A DNA stretch of 64,000 bases, taken from NCBI RefSeq assembly GCF_046630445.1, contig NC_092335.1:631291501-631355500 (forward strand), in the 5' to 3' direction. Shown here piece by piece: positions 1 to 12,669 of this stretch (positions are counted from its first letter, which is position 1; the number at the start of each line of letters is the position of its first letter). The notes beneath the pieces were generated by a model, which did no database searches, was not told the DNA's origin, and saw nothing but the letters and a program-made list of their open reading frames with translations. Source of the DNA: Rutidosis leptorrhynchoides. Taxonomy: Eukaryota > Streptophyta > Magnoliopsida > Asterales > Asteraceae. The position numbers and the translations under genes are program-made.

Positions 1-1127
1 AAAATATAAGCAGAATAATACCTCTAAAATAAGAGAGAAAGTCACCCAAAGTGTACGAGTATCTGTACAAATAAAATCTCCATTAGTCCAAATAAGTATA
101 AGTATAATAAATAATTAGAAGGACCCAAATTTTTCCACATGAAATACCAAATACATTTTAATCCAAGCACATTTTGAACAACCCATATGCCACGTCTACA
201 ACTAATTATAATCAATTTTATGAAATCTTCATTCAGTCTACATATACCAGGGCTAACTGCTAAATGTTCCAAAGTTAATTAAAGATAATCTAATAGAGAT
301 GACATATGCAACTATTGCATGTATTTATGTATGATTTTTCTATAGATTCTAGAATTATGTATAACTTGGTAATTAAAATGCAATGCAACAAAGGTTAAGG
401 ATCATAAAAATAACCATCATATATTTAAAGCCATCATCATTCATGTGAATAAAAGGAATTCAAGACTTAAAAAACTATAAGGAATTTGAAACTAATAATC
501 TTTGATAATCGATAGATGCACAGTAGCAAGAAAGGTGCAACCTGAATAGTCAACCACCGACCGATGAATTCATTCCATCACAACCACCCACACCTTCGTC
601 GACGTCGTCACCGCCGCACGCACAACCCACGTCGTTTATCCGCCTGCAACCCATTCCGTCACACACACCATTTCATCCCCGTTATCGTGTATGTCATTTC
701 CTTTTTCCAACTACCAGGTAAGCGTAACTTTTCTTACAAATGTATACATTTAGGGTTTCGATTTTTGGTCTAAATTTGTCCGTTCACCACACTGCAAAAT
801 AAAGGAAATATCATATAGTTATTAAACTGATAACTGATGAACAAAAACTGGAGGTGACAATGTCGACCCACTTAACTATTGAACGGATCAAAATGGGTTA
901 TGCTTGATTCTAACAGATCATATGGGTACAATAAAATTATACCTTCAAGAAAAACAGGTCAAATGGACTAAAACTCAACTAAAGTGTATTTCAAATCTAC
1001 AGTATATTATCCATATCATTTTATTTTAAAACCAAACCCATCTAAACCTGTTGGACAATTTACCACCACTAAGACTAACTGTTGAACTTGGAATTTATAT
1101 TTCGTCACACAATTTACCTTATGACAT
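1..1127. other. AT-rich stretch, no gene recognised
   Basis: I see no convincing gene here. A GC-richer patch at about 560-720 can be read open on the plus strand, with a GT just after an AG-rich end, but the peptide (His/Arg/Pro-rich) matches nothing I know. The last coding exon expected for the ERD2-like gene to the right is not visible in this stretch. Confidence 0.5.
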
Positions 1128-1778
1128 AGTAGTAACAAAAATCGGCCAAGATGAACGTTTGAACCGCTTCTGCGAGAAAGACCGTCGGCAACCAAAAGTA
1201 TCCGCTTCCTAGTAAAAACAGATACGATCCAGCAGATTCATAAACCTATCATTCATCACACAATATAATGCATAAGTTACAGTTTTAGTTGTACAATCAT
1301 AAATTCACATATAAGCATATATTATGTGTACATAAACAATTGGTTTTAAACCCCAAGGGGTGGCCTAGTGGTTGAGTGCTTGGAAATCTCCAAAGGAAAC
1401 CAAGATTCAATCCTTACTACCTACACTTTGGGGGCTTGCCTTTCAAAAAAAAAAAAAAATAAACAATTGGTTTTATGTTTATTTGATTATACCCGGATGA
1501 TCCAGTGAGCACATCCCAAAAACCTTGCAAGGCCAAGTGCAAACACGTAACGTGCAGTAGATGGTTCGATCATCCACACTAAGGAAAAAGATTAAACGAA
1601 TTACTTTTCTGATTATTAGATTTTTACCAAGTAAATGTATCACTAAAATATGGTACTTTTACAATAAAAGATCCAAACCTTGGTTTTTTGCATCATCATT
1701 AGTTGAGGAAGGACAGCAATTGATTCCAAATACACACAAAATGCCCATGAAACTTTGCTCATATGAAAATGAGGAGGA
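1128..1778 (-). pseudogene. ER lumen protein-retaining receptor-like (ERD2 family) gene remnant
   Basis: Three exons with plausible GT-AG borders are readable: 1679-1778 (contains SWAFCVYLES and VLPQLMMMQ), 1493-1578 (MIEPSTARYVFALG, ARFLGCAHWI) and 1128-1245 (GSGYFWLP, then QTFILADFCYYYV). Order and wording match the C-terminal half of the plant ERD2-like family: seven-helix membrane proteins of the early secretory pathway related to the HDEL receptor. The N-terminal exons and the short last exon are not found. The phase between the first two exons does not fit cleanly, which together with the missing ends suggests a decayed or captured fragment. The intron between the second and third exons holds a SINE. 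The family assignment is firm by motif; whether the gene functions is doubtful. Confidence 0.75.
1349..1458 (+). mobile_element. tRNA-derived SINE with perfect 17-bp target duplication
   Basis: The body starts ccccaaggggtggcctagtgg, contains an A box (TGGCCTAGTGG) and a B-box-like GATTCAATCC about 40 bases further on, and ends in CTTTC plus a run of A. It is flanked by identical 17-bp copies of ATAAACAATTGGTTTTA at 1332-1348 and 1459-1475. This is the structure of an RNA polymerase III SINE copied by LINE machinery. It lies in an intron of the ERD2-like gene, opposite to the gene's direction. The perfect duplication suggests a fairly recent insertion. Confidence 0.88.
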
Positions 1779-2160
1779 CTGCAATTGATTCCAAATATAA
1801 TCAGCATATTCCTACTAAATTAAGAGCAGGAAAAATTGTCATAGCTAGCAAATAATATCATAATCATAATTTAAATCAAATCAAAATACAGAGTTAAAAG
1901 GCAGTATAATAAAATTGAAGGTTAGTTATTAACAATTGCATCGTCTTAGTAAAACTTTAACATATGACCTATGCATAAATAGAATTAAAAAACCAACATA
2001 AAAGCCACCAATAATGTGTAGTACGTACTCCTTCTGCAATCTTTTCCTTTTGTTCATCTTATACTAATAATAATAAATAAAAAATTGTCACATGCTGAAT
2101 AAATAAATGTATATAAACAACGAAAAAAGAATTTAAAGAAATTAGTGTACCTTTTTTTAC

Positions 2161-2546
2161 CTCAAACGCATCGAAACTAAATCTGCTGAATAAAGCAGTA
2201 GAGGTATGAACAGATCAATAGTGAAAAAGTAATCCAGTGCTTCACCGAAGCCCCAATTAGTAATTACCTGGCAGGAAAGTTTTATCATAAAAAAAATTGA
2301 ATTAAAAAAAACACAGATTGAAAATTCAACCTTTTTAAACAATTTATAAATGTGTAACAAAAATTGAAAAATACTATTATCAATAGTCTTCATAAGCAGG
2401 TGCACAAAGCTATTCAAAAACTTGCAGATTACAACAAAGATACAAATTCTGAGAAGCTTACATACCTCTTCCATATGCAAAGATATTTTATTTCGACGAC
2501 TGTTCTGATTGAACAATAACAACATAATTAAATTGAATCTTCTCAT
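2161..2546 (-). CDS. possible two-exon start of an unidentified gene
   Basis: On the minus strand an ATG at 2546 opens a short exon to 2466 that ends at a GTATGT donor. A second open exon lies at 2161-2267 between a CAG acceptor and a GTAAAA donor. Joined, they would encode about 60 residues, with a hydrophobic stretch in the second exon. I do not recognise the product and it does not resemble the missing N-terminus of the ERD2-like gene downstream. A long A/T run lies just upstream of the ATG. It could be chance splicing signals in AT-rich DNA. Confidence 0.2.
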
Positions 2547-3715
2547 TTAGTGAATGTAGAACGATTAGATCTTGGATAGAGTTTTTTTTTTTTTTTTTTT
2601 TTTATGTTGAGGAGAGGTACGTGATAATGATAATGAGAATGAGATGTGAGCAAAGGAACCCTAATTTATTTTGTATAAGGAGGGGTATTTTATATGGGAA
2701 ATTGATTTATTAGCTAATATTTTAAGTGAATGATTAAGGGTCGTTGGATCAAGGGTTAATGTAACGTTATTTTCTAATCCAATGGTAATTAAGGATGTTT
2801 TGAAAACAATTATTATGTAATCGAAATTCTCTTTTAATGTATATAGTGAATATAGTGAATAGTGATAATATAATAATAATAATATATTTTAAATTTAACA
2901 AAAAATAAATAAATGAATTGCTATTGAATTTATATTAAAGTTTACACTCAAATATCAATAAATCATTAAACGATTATGCCTCTGCGTATACAATAATTCT
3001 GTGCCTAAAACAGAAAAAGATAAAAACAACAAGAACTTACTCAACTATTGCAAGGATCTTAATAAATTGTTTTGTATTTGTTTAATAATAGCGGCGTAGG
3101 GATAAGTCTCATGGCATGAATAGGTCTAAATACCTATAAATATATTGTCTCATATTATTTAAATTTTTAGTATGGGACACATTTTTGACCATATTGCACT
3201 GGCATCTAAATTTTCAGAATCAACCATGATGATGAGCTATTGATTTAATCTTGGTACTGTGCTAGAGGTTTCAAGTTGTCAATTTTCAAGCTGTTACTTT
3301 CAAGCCGTTAATATGTGTATATCATTACATGATTTGATGGAATTCAAATTGTATCTTAATGAAGTGGGAATTTGATGATAATGGGTCTGGAGACAAGATG
3401 ACCAAGAATGGGTCATCGGGGTATTTTAAGAAAGAAGATAAAGCGTAAAAAGATGAATTTATCTCACATACAATGCAGATGTCAAGATTTAACGGACATT
3501 TTTAACGGATGTTTGACAGAGGAAGCATGAGAGCACCATTTTATGAATGAAGGGATCAAGTCTGTAGAAAAACAATATGGACGCGGCTAGAAAACGAGAT
3601 AAAACCAAGAGACTAACGGATAAAAGTCTTCACTTTTCTTTAAATGATTTACCGAATAAATAGTATTTGTTAATTTCATTCATGCAAAACTTAATTTGAT
3701 ACTTATACTAACAAA
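2547..3715. other. Unassigned AT-rich DNA up to the Helitron
   Basis: There is no clear gene. A 30-codon open frame at 3359-3448 on the plus strand (Asp/Gly/Lys-rich) could be an exon scrap. The stretch around 2790-2865, read on the minus strand, resembles a Helitron 5' end (TCACTAT..., then ATACATTAAAAG, preceded by A); see findings. Position 3715 is the A that borders the Helitron. Confidence 0.4.
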
Positions 3716-3743
3716 CTAGTTTAATACCCGCAACCTTGCGGGT
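3716..3743 (-). other. Helitron 3' end: CTAG terminus and hairpin
   Basis: The plus strand reads CTAG at 3716-3719, then the hairpin ACCCGCAA / CC / TTGCGGGT at 3726-3743, an 8-bp perfect stem six bases inside the terminus. On the element's own strand this is the standard hairpin followed by CTAG that ends rolling-circle transfer. The next base outside is T on that strand. Confidence 0.93.
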
Positions 3744-4656
3744 TTTGATAGGTTTTTTTATACTTCGAACATTTTCATCAAACTTCAACATACATTATTC
3801 ACATACCATATACAATAATGTAATGTGTTGTCGTTGTTAATACATCTGACATTGTTTGTATTTGGATACCGCTGATCATCATGCATTATAAATTAGGTAA
3901 TCGTGCCTTTCCTTTTATTGTACTATGTTGGTGCAATTAGTACTGTTACCTATCTATCTCTACAGAATCATGTTCAATTAAAAATAATTAGTTTTCATCT
4001 TTGGAATAAAGATGCATACACCAGTTACTTAGAAACAAATAAATAACCATAAGACCATAATTCAGATCTGTTGAAAAATACATTGTTGGGAAAAAAATAA
4101 ATTTCAGGACTTTGGACGACTTATCCACATATAGCTTAATGTTGTAATTCGGTTCAAGTATGCACTGATTGCTAACAGAGCCATTGCAAATTGTTTTTTG
4201 ATGAAACGATTGTGTATTTTGTCAAGAGTAATAGCACGTAAACCATCAGCCTGAAATGTATTAATTGTTAACGTTAGTAAAAAAAGAATAAATAAAAATG
4301 CATAGTTAATGTAATTGGATGGGGAAATAATTTATGTATTATGTGTACCAAAAAAGAAAGATCACTATGTATACCTTTTGCATTATTTCTTCCATCGCGC
4401 GTAGATTTCCCATTGAAATATGCATTTCACTCATATAATTGTTGATATACGTATCATCACCTGTCTGGCGTAACGCTTCCCCAACTAAACGGGTTGATAG
4501 AGTGGACTGAATTTGCGTAAATTGTTTTGTTAGCTCTGTCTCCTGTTTGAAAGTATCATTCTTCAAGTTGATAAGAAACTGGTTTTGTTCGGGTGTTAAT
4601 TGTAGGTGAACATTAAGAAGCTGTAACAAAGTTAGTATAGCAGTTAATTACTATTA

Positions 4657-4660
<4 letters not shown>

Positions 4661-4712
<52 letters not shown>
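4661..4712. repeat. (CA)n then (TA)n microsatellite
   Basis: A run of about fourteen CA units merges into a run of TA units. It lies in an intron of the captured TGA gene. Confidence 0.95.
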
Positions 4713-4719
<7 letters not shown>

Positions 4720-5150
4720 AATAAAAAATGAGTAAAGATAGATTCGTGTATTAATTAAAATTGGTACTGTATATTTATATACTTACATGGACAACGTCAG
4801 ATGGACGAAAACACCTAACCACATGACACAAAGTTCTGCAGGTGTCATCCAAGTTCCATATAGAAGGTTCAACACATCATCCTTAGATGCAAACTCTCTA
4901 AGTAAAAACTTGCTCTTTAGGTGTTCGAAAACAGTTAATATAATATGATGTAATTCTGTTTCTGGTTGGTTAGTAAGCATTGCATTACGAAGGCGAGATA
5001 TATGATCGTTGTGAACGTTGAACCAACACTTGTAGACTTCACTAAATTTTAGAGTATCTTTAAAAAAAAAATTAACAATACAAAAGTATAAAATTCTTGG
5101 TAAACATCATATTTATCTATTATTATAGTAAGTAATAAATAAAACTATAC

Positions 5151-5152
<2 letters not shown>

Positions 5153-5188
<36 letters not shown>

Positions 5189-5203
5189 TTGTTTGTGTGT
5201 GTG
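5153..5203. repeat. (TG)n microsatellite
   Basis: TA units followed by a TG run, in an intron of the captured TGA gene. Confidence 0.95.
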
Positions 5204-5435
5204 AGAGATATTAATAAAAGAAAAGCAAGTTTGCATTATGAATTACATACCAGATTCATTACATTGTGGGAAAACTATTGTTTTATTAGCTAGAATTGAT
5301 TGCTGTAAAATAAAAATATTAAAGTTACAAAGAACGATTCAAATTTAAGATATTTATAAAAATATATATGTGATTGCAAGTGAAATATTAAATAGACAAA
5401 CAAAGTCAATATAAATGATTTAATGTATAGTGTAC

Positions 5436-5640
5436 AGGGCCGGATATTGGCCTGTGTTAGCTGTGCTGGCTGCACAGGGCACATAACTTTTAAGGGCCTA
5501 TAATTTATTAATTGCCCCAATAATTTATAATACCGAATATATATCCAGCAACACCAGGCTAACCCACTATCCGGTAGAAATTTAAAAGCCCAATTCAATT
5601 GAATTAAAGCCCACATCCTATTCAAAATCCAATTTCTGAA
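5436..5640. mobile_element. possible hAT-like transposon end
   Basis: The stretch begins CAGGGCCGGATATTGGCC and continues with a second CAGGGC and a GGGCCTATAAT block, wording typical of terminal parts of plant hAT elements. I could not find an opposite end or an 8-bp target duplication, so this is a solo or decayed end at best. It sits in the long intron of the captured TGA gene. Confidence 0.3.
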
Positions 5641-5794
5641 CGAACATTTAGTAGGTTTGTTTGCGCTCCCGTTATTTAATACTGAAGATTTAATATATAT
5701 CCTAGCGATGTGGGAATAAAGTAAATAAAATGTTTCATTTAATATGGCTCGCATTCTGCAATTTTTTTTTTTTTTTTTTGGAAAAGCAATCAAA

Positions 5795-5909
<115 letters not shown>

Positions 5910-7272
5910 CCACTCAAAGGACATATTTACAATACAAGTCATGCTGCAAAGTAGCAGCACCCATAAACATTTCATATATAAGGCCTACTATTTAATTAAC
6001 AAATATAAACAAACACACCTGCTTGTGAATTAGATCAGCATTAGCAATAATGATTTTCAATTTTTTGTTCTCCGACTCTAAATGTTCATAATATGCCTGA
6101 ACCACAACTTGTATAAAATTAGGTGACAGTTAAGTAAACATTTATAAGAATGTTATGATTTTGAATAGACTGAAAGATGAATTCAATTATAAATGTACCT
6201 TTTTGCGCTCTGTTGACCTCTTTACATACTCTCTATTTCGAAGTATTTTTGTAAGTTTCTCTTCAAAAATATAAAAAAAAAAAAGTTTATATACAATAAT
6301 GAAATTTATTCACAGATACGTAATATATGGAGTTAAAACTAATCAGCTTGTAGGTTCCTATTGATGAGCTGTTTAAATACTATGATTATCTGCGAAAAAA
6401 AAAATAAGCAAGTCCATTGTAATGACGATGCCAAACAAAACCTCAACTTATATTCACAGAATACAGAAATCAATTTCTAGTAAGCAACAATCAACTACTA
6501 CTCCAAAAGCACAATTCTTGGTTGGAAAGGAGTTGCAAACTGTAAAATGTTTGAAAATTAAAGAAAACTTAAGTGATCAGAATAATAGTGTAGAAAATAA
6601 ACCTTATCTTCGACTCCATTCACAAAACCTGTTGCTGAAGATGAGGAAGGATTTTTTTTCACAGAGTCCATGTTTATGAGCTATGATTCGTGTGTTTGTA
6701 ATTTGAGATTGTAGTTTTCAGAATGAGGAGTAGTAGTTAGGGTTGAGGAGTGGTTACAGAAGGTAACTGTAAGAGGCACGTTGAATTATTTAAAGATAAG
6801 TGAAAAACAAATGTTTCCACTAAATTAGGAGTAGTAGTTAGAGCAAAATTAAAATTTGTAATCTGTAAAAAAAAATTAATGTTACGGTTTAAATAATTAT
6901 ATTTATGATTAGTAACATAGGTACTAAGTTTAAGATATCATAGTTTAGAGTAGTTACTTTTAAACAAAAATGATGGCTTTGAGATAAATGGAGATGTTTA
7001 AGTTCCTCATAATTCTGCATCTACAAAACACGTGTATTCTCAATCTAGAAGAAAAAAATGCTGCGTATTTTGTGATATGAAAGATAAATTCTGCAACTTG
7101 CATGGCTTAACATTGAAGCTTTGCAGCTTATTTATTAATATTAATCAAACATAAGAAGAAAATCAAAGCCAAACACACCCATATAAATAGAATGAAACTT
7201 ATATGTTTACATATATCAAATACTTTGTATGATACAATGAATTCATTATACAGAAACAGATTTAAGATTTAT

Positions 7273-7365
7273 TTATGGTGCAGCATAACCAACTGAGCCT
7301 GCATCTCTCAATTGCTGAAACTTGGCACTTGTTAAAGAAACTGGTTGAATCCAGGCACATGTAAC
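7273..7365 (-). CDS. orphan terminal exon of unknown gene inside the Helitron
   Basis: A 93-base open stretch follows a GTAG acceptor and ends in TAA. It encodes VTCAWIQPVSLTSAKF and further residues ending GYAAP. It lies between the stop of RepHel and the start of the captured TGA gene. It could be an alternative last exon of RepHel or a fragment of a third captured gene; I do not recognise it. Confidence 0.3.
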   Translation of the reverse strand, partial: VTCAWIQPVSLTSAKFQQLRDAGSVGYAAP

Positions 7366-7585
7366 CTACATAAACATAATAAAAAATAGTAATTTGCATA
7401 AAATATTAATGCATATTTAGAACTGTAAATTAATGAAATATAATTAAAACAACAAATCAATCTGATGTAAACGGTAAATCATATAAAGATATTGTAAAGA
7501 ACAAAACGTAAAATAACTTATACGTTAATAAATAACCTAAAAGGAGAGTCGAAAGGACGTACACTTTTTGAAACAGATTAGTACT

Positions 7586-10500
7586 CTACGAAACACTTTG
7601 AAGGACTTCCTTATACACAACATTCTTTGTTGTATTTGATGGCCTACCCTCCTTATCCAATATAAGCACTTTTAATCCTTTTTTTGTTGTAACACGAGAA
7701 ATGGCAACATATAGTTGACTTAGAGTGAAAACTGGTTTTCGCAGAAAAAGACCACCATTTGACAACGACTGACCTTGACTCTTGTTAATCGTCATTGCAA
7801 AACAGACGGTAACAGGAAACTGACGTCTCCTGAACTTTATCGCGATACTTTTATCTGTCGGTTCAACGATCATCCTAGGGATGTAGGCTAGATTACCAAA
7901 CGAATGCCCAGTTATGATTCGAGCTTCAATGGTGCATTCAAACAGTCTCACAGCTAATAAGCGCGTGCTATTACATAGACCCTTTGACTGGTCAACGTTA
8001 CGTAGTAACATGATTGGAACCCCCATTTTCAAGACTAACTTATGATTGGGAACACCAGGAACCTTTAAACCATTAAGGATTTCAGGAGAATAGACTTGTT
8101 GCGCAAATAAATCATCAAGTTCATCTGGGCATAGAGTATCAGAACTATAATATACCCTTTCTGAATCACTTATTGCAGACAAAACAAACTCATTAATTGC
8201 ATCAACCTCCTCATTTGTAGGTGCAAGTACAGCTCTTTCCTGAAAATATGATGGATTACCAAGTTCTTGATGAAGAGAAGGATAAAGTGAATTGACAATG
8301 CTTTCAACCGGGTTGTAATTTGACCTGATCAAGACCTCCTCAGGAAATTGCACATCTGCTTCACCATCGTTTGGTAAATTAATCTTACCCTCACCTATGT
8401 CTAAGATCCACTGAGCAAATTCCCTAACCTCCATGAGGTCGGAATGAGAAACGCAATTAAGAAGTCTCATATTCTTAGTCAGCTTAAGAACTTTACACTC
8501 ACGCCATAATTCTGAAGAGTGAAGAGATGCATGGACTGTTTCGGATCTGGTTCCTTTTGTGATAACAGGTAGAATCTGTCGAAAATCGCCCCCTAAAACT
8601 ACTACTTTTCCACCAAAAGCTTTATCCCTGTTATCTGAACGTATAATATCCCTCATAGTTCTATCGAAAGCTTCAGCACAATGTCTATGCTGCATGGGTG
8701 CCTCATCCCAAATTATTAACTTCAACTCATTTAAAAGTCCAGCAAGCTGACTATCTGGTTGTATATTACAAAATGAGTCTTCAACAACATTAATTGGAAT
8801 GGCAAAGCGTGAGTGAGCGGTCCTACCTCCCGTTAGAAGTAAAGCTGCTATACCACTAGATGCAACGTTAATAACAATATCACCACGAGAACGAAGTGCA
8901 GCTCCTAGAGTTTTCCAAACAAAGGTTTTACCAGTTCCTCCGTAACCGGAAAGAAAAAAGGTGCCACCTTCATTTTTATCAACAGCTTCTAGTATTGTAT
9001 TGTATACACACTTTTGCTCATCAGTCATAGTCGAGAATAGTGTTTCATGTTCTACTTGAAGGCTGTGCATGTCGTAGGACAGCTCATCTTGAATCATCAT
9101 GTTACACGAGTAGTCAATATACTCGTAATCAGGGTAAGGCATGTTTGCAATATTCTTCAGGCTATTGCCTGAACTATTTAACATTTTTTCAATTTTTGCC
9201 AAAGCAAGGTTATACAAAACCTTCTTGATCTGATCTTCATCTACATAAAAAATTATATCCTTTTATTATATTTATTACTTAATTACATAATGTAACTAAA
9301 TTATATAATGAAAAATTTATATATTAAGTATGTTAAAGAAAAAAAAATATATTGCAATGAATACCTTGATCCAGTATTTGGGTAGGACATTCATGTCTTA
9401 GGTCTTCAGATAAAAGGTCGCGAGTTTCATTCCATACACGATCAGCACATGACAGACTATCGGTGGTTATTAATGAAACAAATAAGGATCGACAATAATC
9501 ACCGGATGCGACTTGGTAAGTCTCGTTTATAGAAACAACATATTCTTGATCATCGTCTAGAAGTCCCATTGCGTAGCAAGTTTCCTTAAATGTATCATAT
9601 ACCACGTCTTTCACTGTCCGTATGTCTTCATAGCAAGTCGGTCCCCTTACTTTGTTAAGAAGTATCCGTAGATAATATGTTTCACCGGACTTAGGGGGAA
9701 CATAATTAATTCTTCCAACGATCCTCTGATCTTTACGTCTCATCCATTTTCTTGCTCCCTTGTTCCACACATAATGCCTTGGAAATTCAACATATGTATA
9801 TTTTCGAGCATTTTCATCGATCACATTACACCTCATCCACTCGATGAACTGCGATGTACCAACACTTGGCTTTAAAAGGACACTCTCGACAACTTCATCG
9901 TTGTCATAATATATTGGTTCATGATTCGGCAAATGAAACTGGAGCCTATAAACTGCAGGTGTTCTGTGAACAATATCGAAATTGAACAAACGCCAAGATG
10001 CCTCACATGCAGATAAGTAACGACAACTATAATAAGTTGCAATCTCATCTTTACTGTTAGAATCTCTCGCATGTGATTTTTTAGCATTAGAATCTTGTAT
10101 TGCAATTGTAATCCTGTCAGGACCCTTATTAATGTACTTAAATAGATATTTTATTGATCCAATCTGGTTGCACCACTCAACATTGATATGCGCTTGATAT
10201 TGTTTCAGTAGTTGCTTGTTGTAAGGTACAACATACCTACATTGATAAATAAAAAAGTATATGACAAATAATGTAAGGAACATGTAATGAGATAAAAGAT
10301 GATAATATAACATATTATAAGAATTAATGAAATCTACAATATATGTTGCATAAAGTACAGTAATACAGATTAATTATATGCCCATATATATACGATTTAT
10401 TGGATATATATAATGTGCATCAATATGGGATACATTTTTTTAATTACAATTTTTATCAATTTATGAAATAAATAAAAGAAATGTTTACTTTATAAAGATT

Positions 10501-12583
10501 AGAATATCGAATATTGAAAGGTATTCGCATTTGGAGTATCATAAATGACTGGTTGAAGTTTTGTATGCCACACATATGTTGAAATAATATTATAAATGTG
10601 TTCAATTAAAATTTTAAAGCAAAAATATATACAACTAACCGGTTGTCGAGGTTAGTGGTTCCTTTCACAACAAAATTACCATCATCACGTATTTTGTATC
10701 GAGGATAACCGTCACCATCAAAATGAGTTTCAGAGTGAAAATCCTTCAGAAAATGCTTCGAACGTTGTCCCTTCTGTGTCATACACGGACTGTGTGTATG
10801 GTTTGGTCCACACGGACCATGAATCATGAACTCGGATACAATTGAATATAAATCAGGGTCAACATTTTTGTCTGGTAATTCTGCAGTAATAAAGTTGTCA
10901 ACATCGTCAGGTCCTGGAACATGATCTGTTTTATCCAGAAATAAGCAAATGTGAGCATGTGGTAGACCTCGCTTTTGGAATTCTATCCTGTATAATTCTG
11001 CACATATGTAGCAATTGAAAGCGGTAAGTGAACTCATATATATTAGGCTACATCAATTATTTATTTAATAAGTATAATAAGAACGTTTACCTGCCACAAC
11101 TTTACCAAATATTTTTTCAACCCTGAACTTACGCATAAGAGATTCTAGCTTGATTTTAAAAACACGTGTGCTGATGTCTGGCTTGTCTTCTGGATTTAAA
11201 TTAAACTCAGATAAGAAACGCAAAATTTCCGGCCATTTTGGATTGCAGGTGAATGTTATAAACAGATCAGGATGTCCGTAAGCTCTAACGATTGCCATTG
11301 CATCCATATAATTTTGTTGTAAATACCTTGCACCACCAGTGAAACTGGACGGTAATATCACCCTATTACCAATGTTAGAAGCTTCTTGGTGACCAGACTC
11401 CTGGGCATCGTACAAATCTGAACACGGAGATACGCGTAAAATCTTTTGGTTATTTCGGATGTAGTTCAACCGTGTGTTCTCGACCATAGTGTAAGCATCA
11501 ACAATAAACTGTTGCAACAACTTTCTTGACAACAAAATCAGTGACGTTTCTCCCACCCGGGCTTGTAATCGGTATGCAAAAAACTCTCTAAGTGTTAACT
11601 TAATATGACCTGAATCAGTTTCTGCATCAACTCCTCGATGATACACATCAGTCCTGTACCCATCCTCTGTATATGGAAACAGTAACGGATACTGAAGTGC
11701 AAGATACCTAATATGCAGCTCACTGATTCGTTTCAACTTGCGAGAACGTGTTTCAAGAATGATGTCTCTCTGGTCTGCTATACCATCTATATCACCGACT
11801 ACAATAGCCGCGACTTCATTCGCTGTTGGCAAATTGTGGGTTCAACCATCCTTATCTGAACTCCCAATGAGTTTTATTCTAATAGGTTCTTCTTCGTTAA
11901 GAGTAAACCGATCTCTGGCCATACGGAATTTTTGTACCAGAGGGTTTGTAGCATCAAGTAATCCTTTTAGTTCATTGAGTGTACTAAATTCAATTGAATA
12001 TGGATTCGAACAACTATTAGCGGTTCGAGAACTGAAATATAATGGAAGACAAATTAAAAATATTATAAAAAATATGTAATATGAAGTTAACATATTGTTA
12101 GAACAAATCAATACCTATACGCATTAAATCTGTTTTCCGACTCATTAGCTGTATCATATATGTAGAGTTGACAGTACTTTACTATTTCTCCTTGTTCTGG
12201 TAGCAAGCTTCCAGCAAGATGGTAATTTTGGCCATACATTCGATAAACATAAGGTCCACGACCGGAGTTGATCTTATGATCAATCTTCCCTCCAATAGAG
12301 GTGAAGCTAAACATCATATTGTAGCGCCGAATATTTTCAACAAAGTTTTTACTTTTTGATGAGTCGCCTTTATATAAATCCAGTAGATATTGAGGTGGAG
12401 GTATCAAGTTGGGAACTTCAACCTTACCATGTATAAACAACACAGTGAATACATCTTTGACCGAAAATTAGTGTTACCACGCATAGCCTCGGATTTCCAA
12501 AGTCTAGCTTTACATGCAGTGCATACATAAACCGGATCTCCTATATCTAACTATTCTGAAATATAAATGGGATTGAATCTAAG

Positions 12584-12669
<86 letters not shown>

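Noticed and set aside
1355-1420. Candidate tRNA gene (A and B boxes)
   Set aside because: No tRNA fold; the 17-bp duplication and A tail show a SINE.
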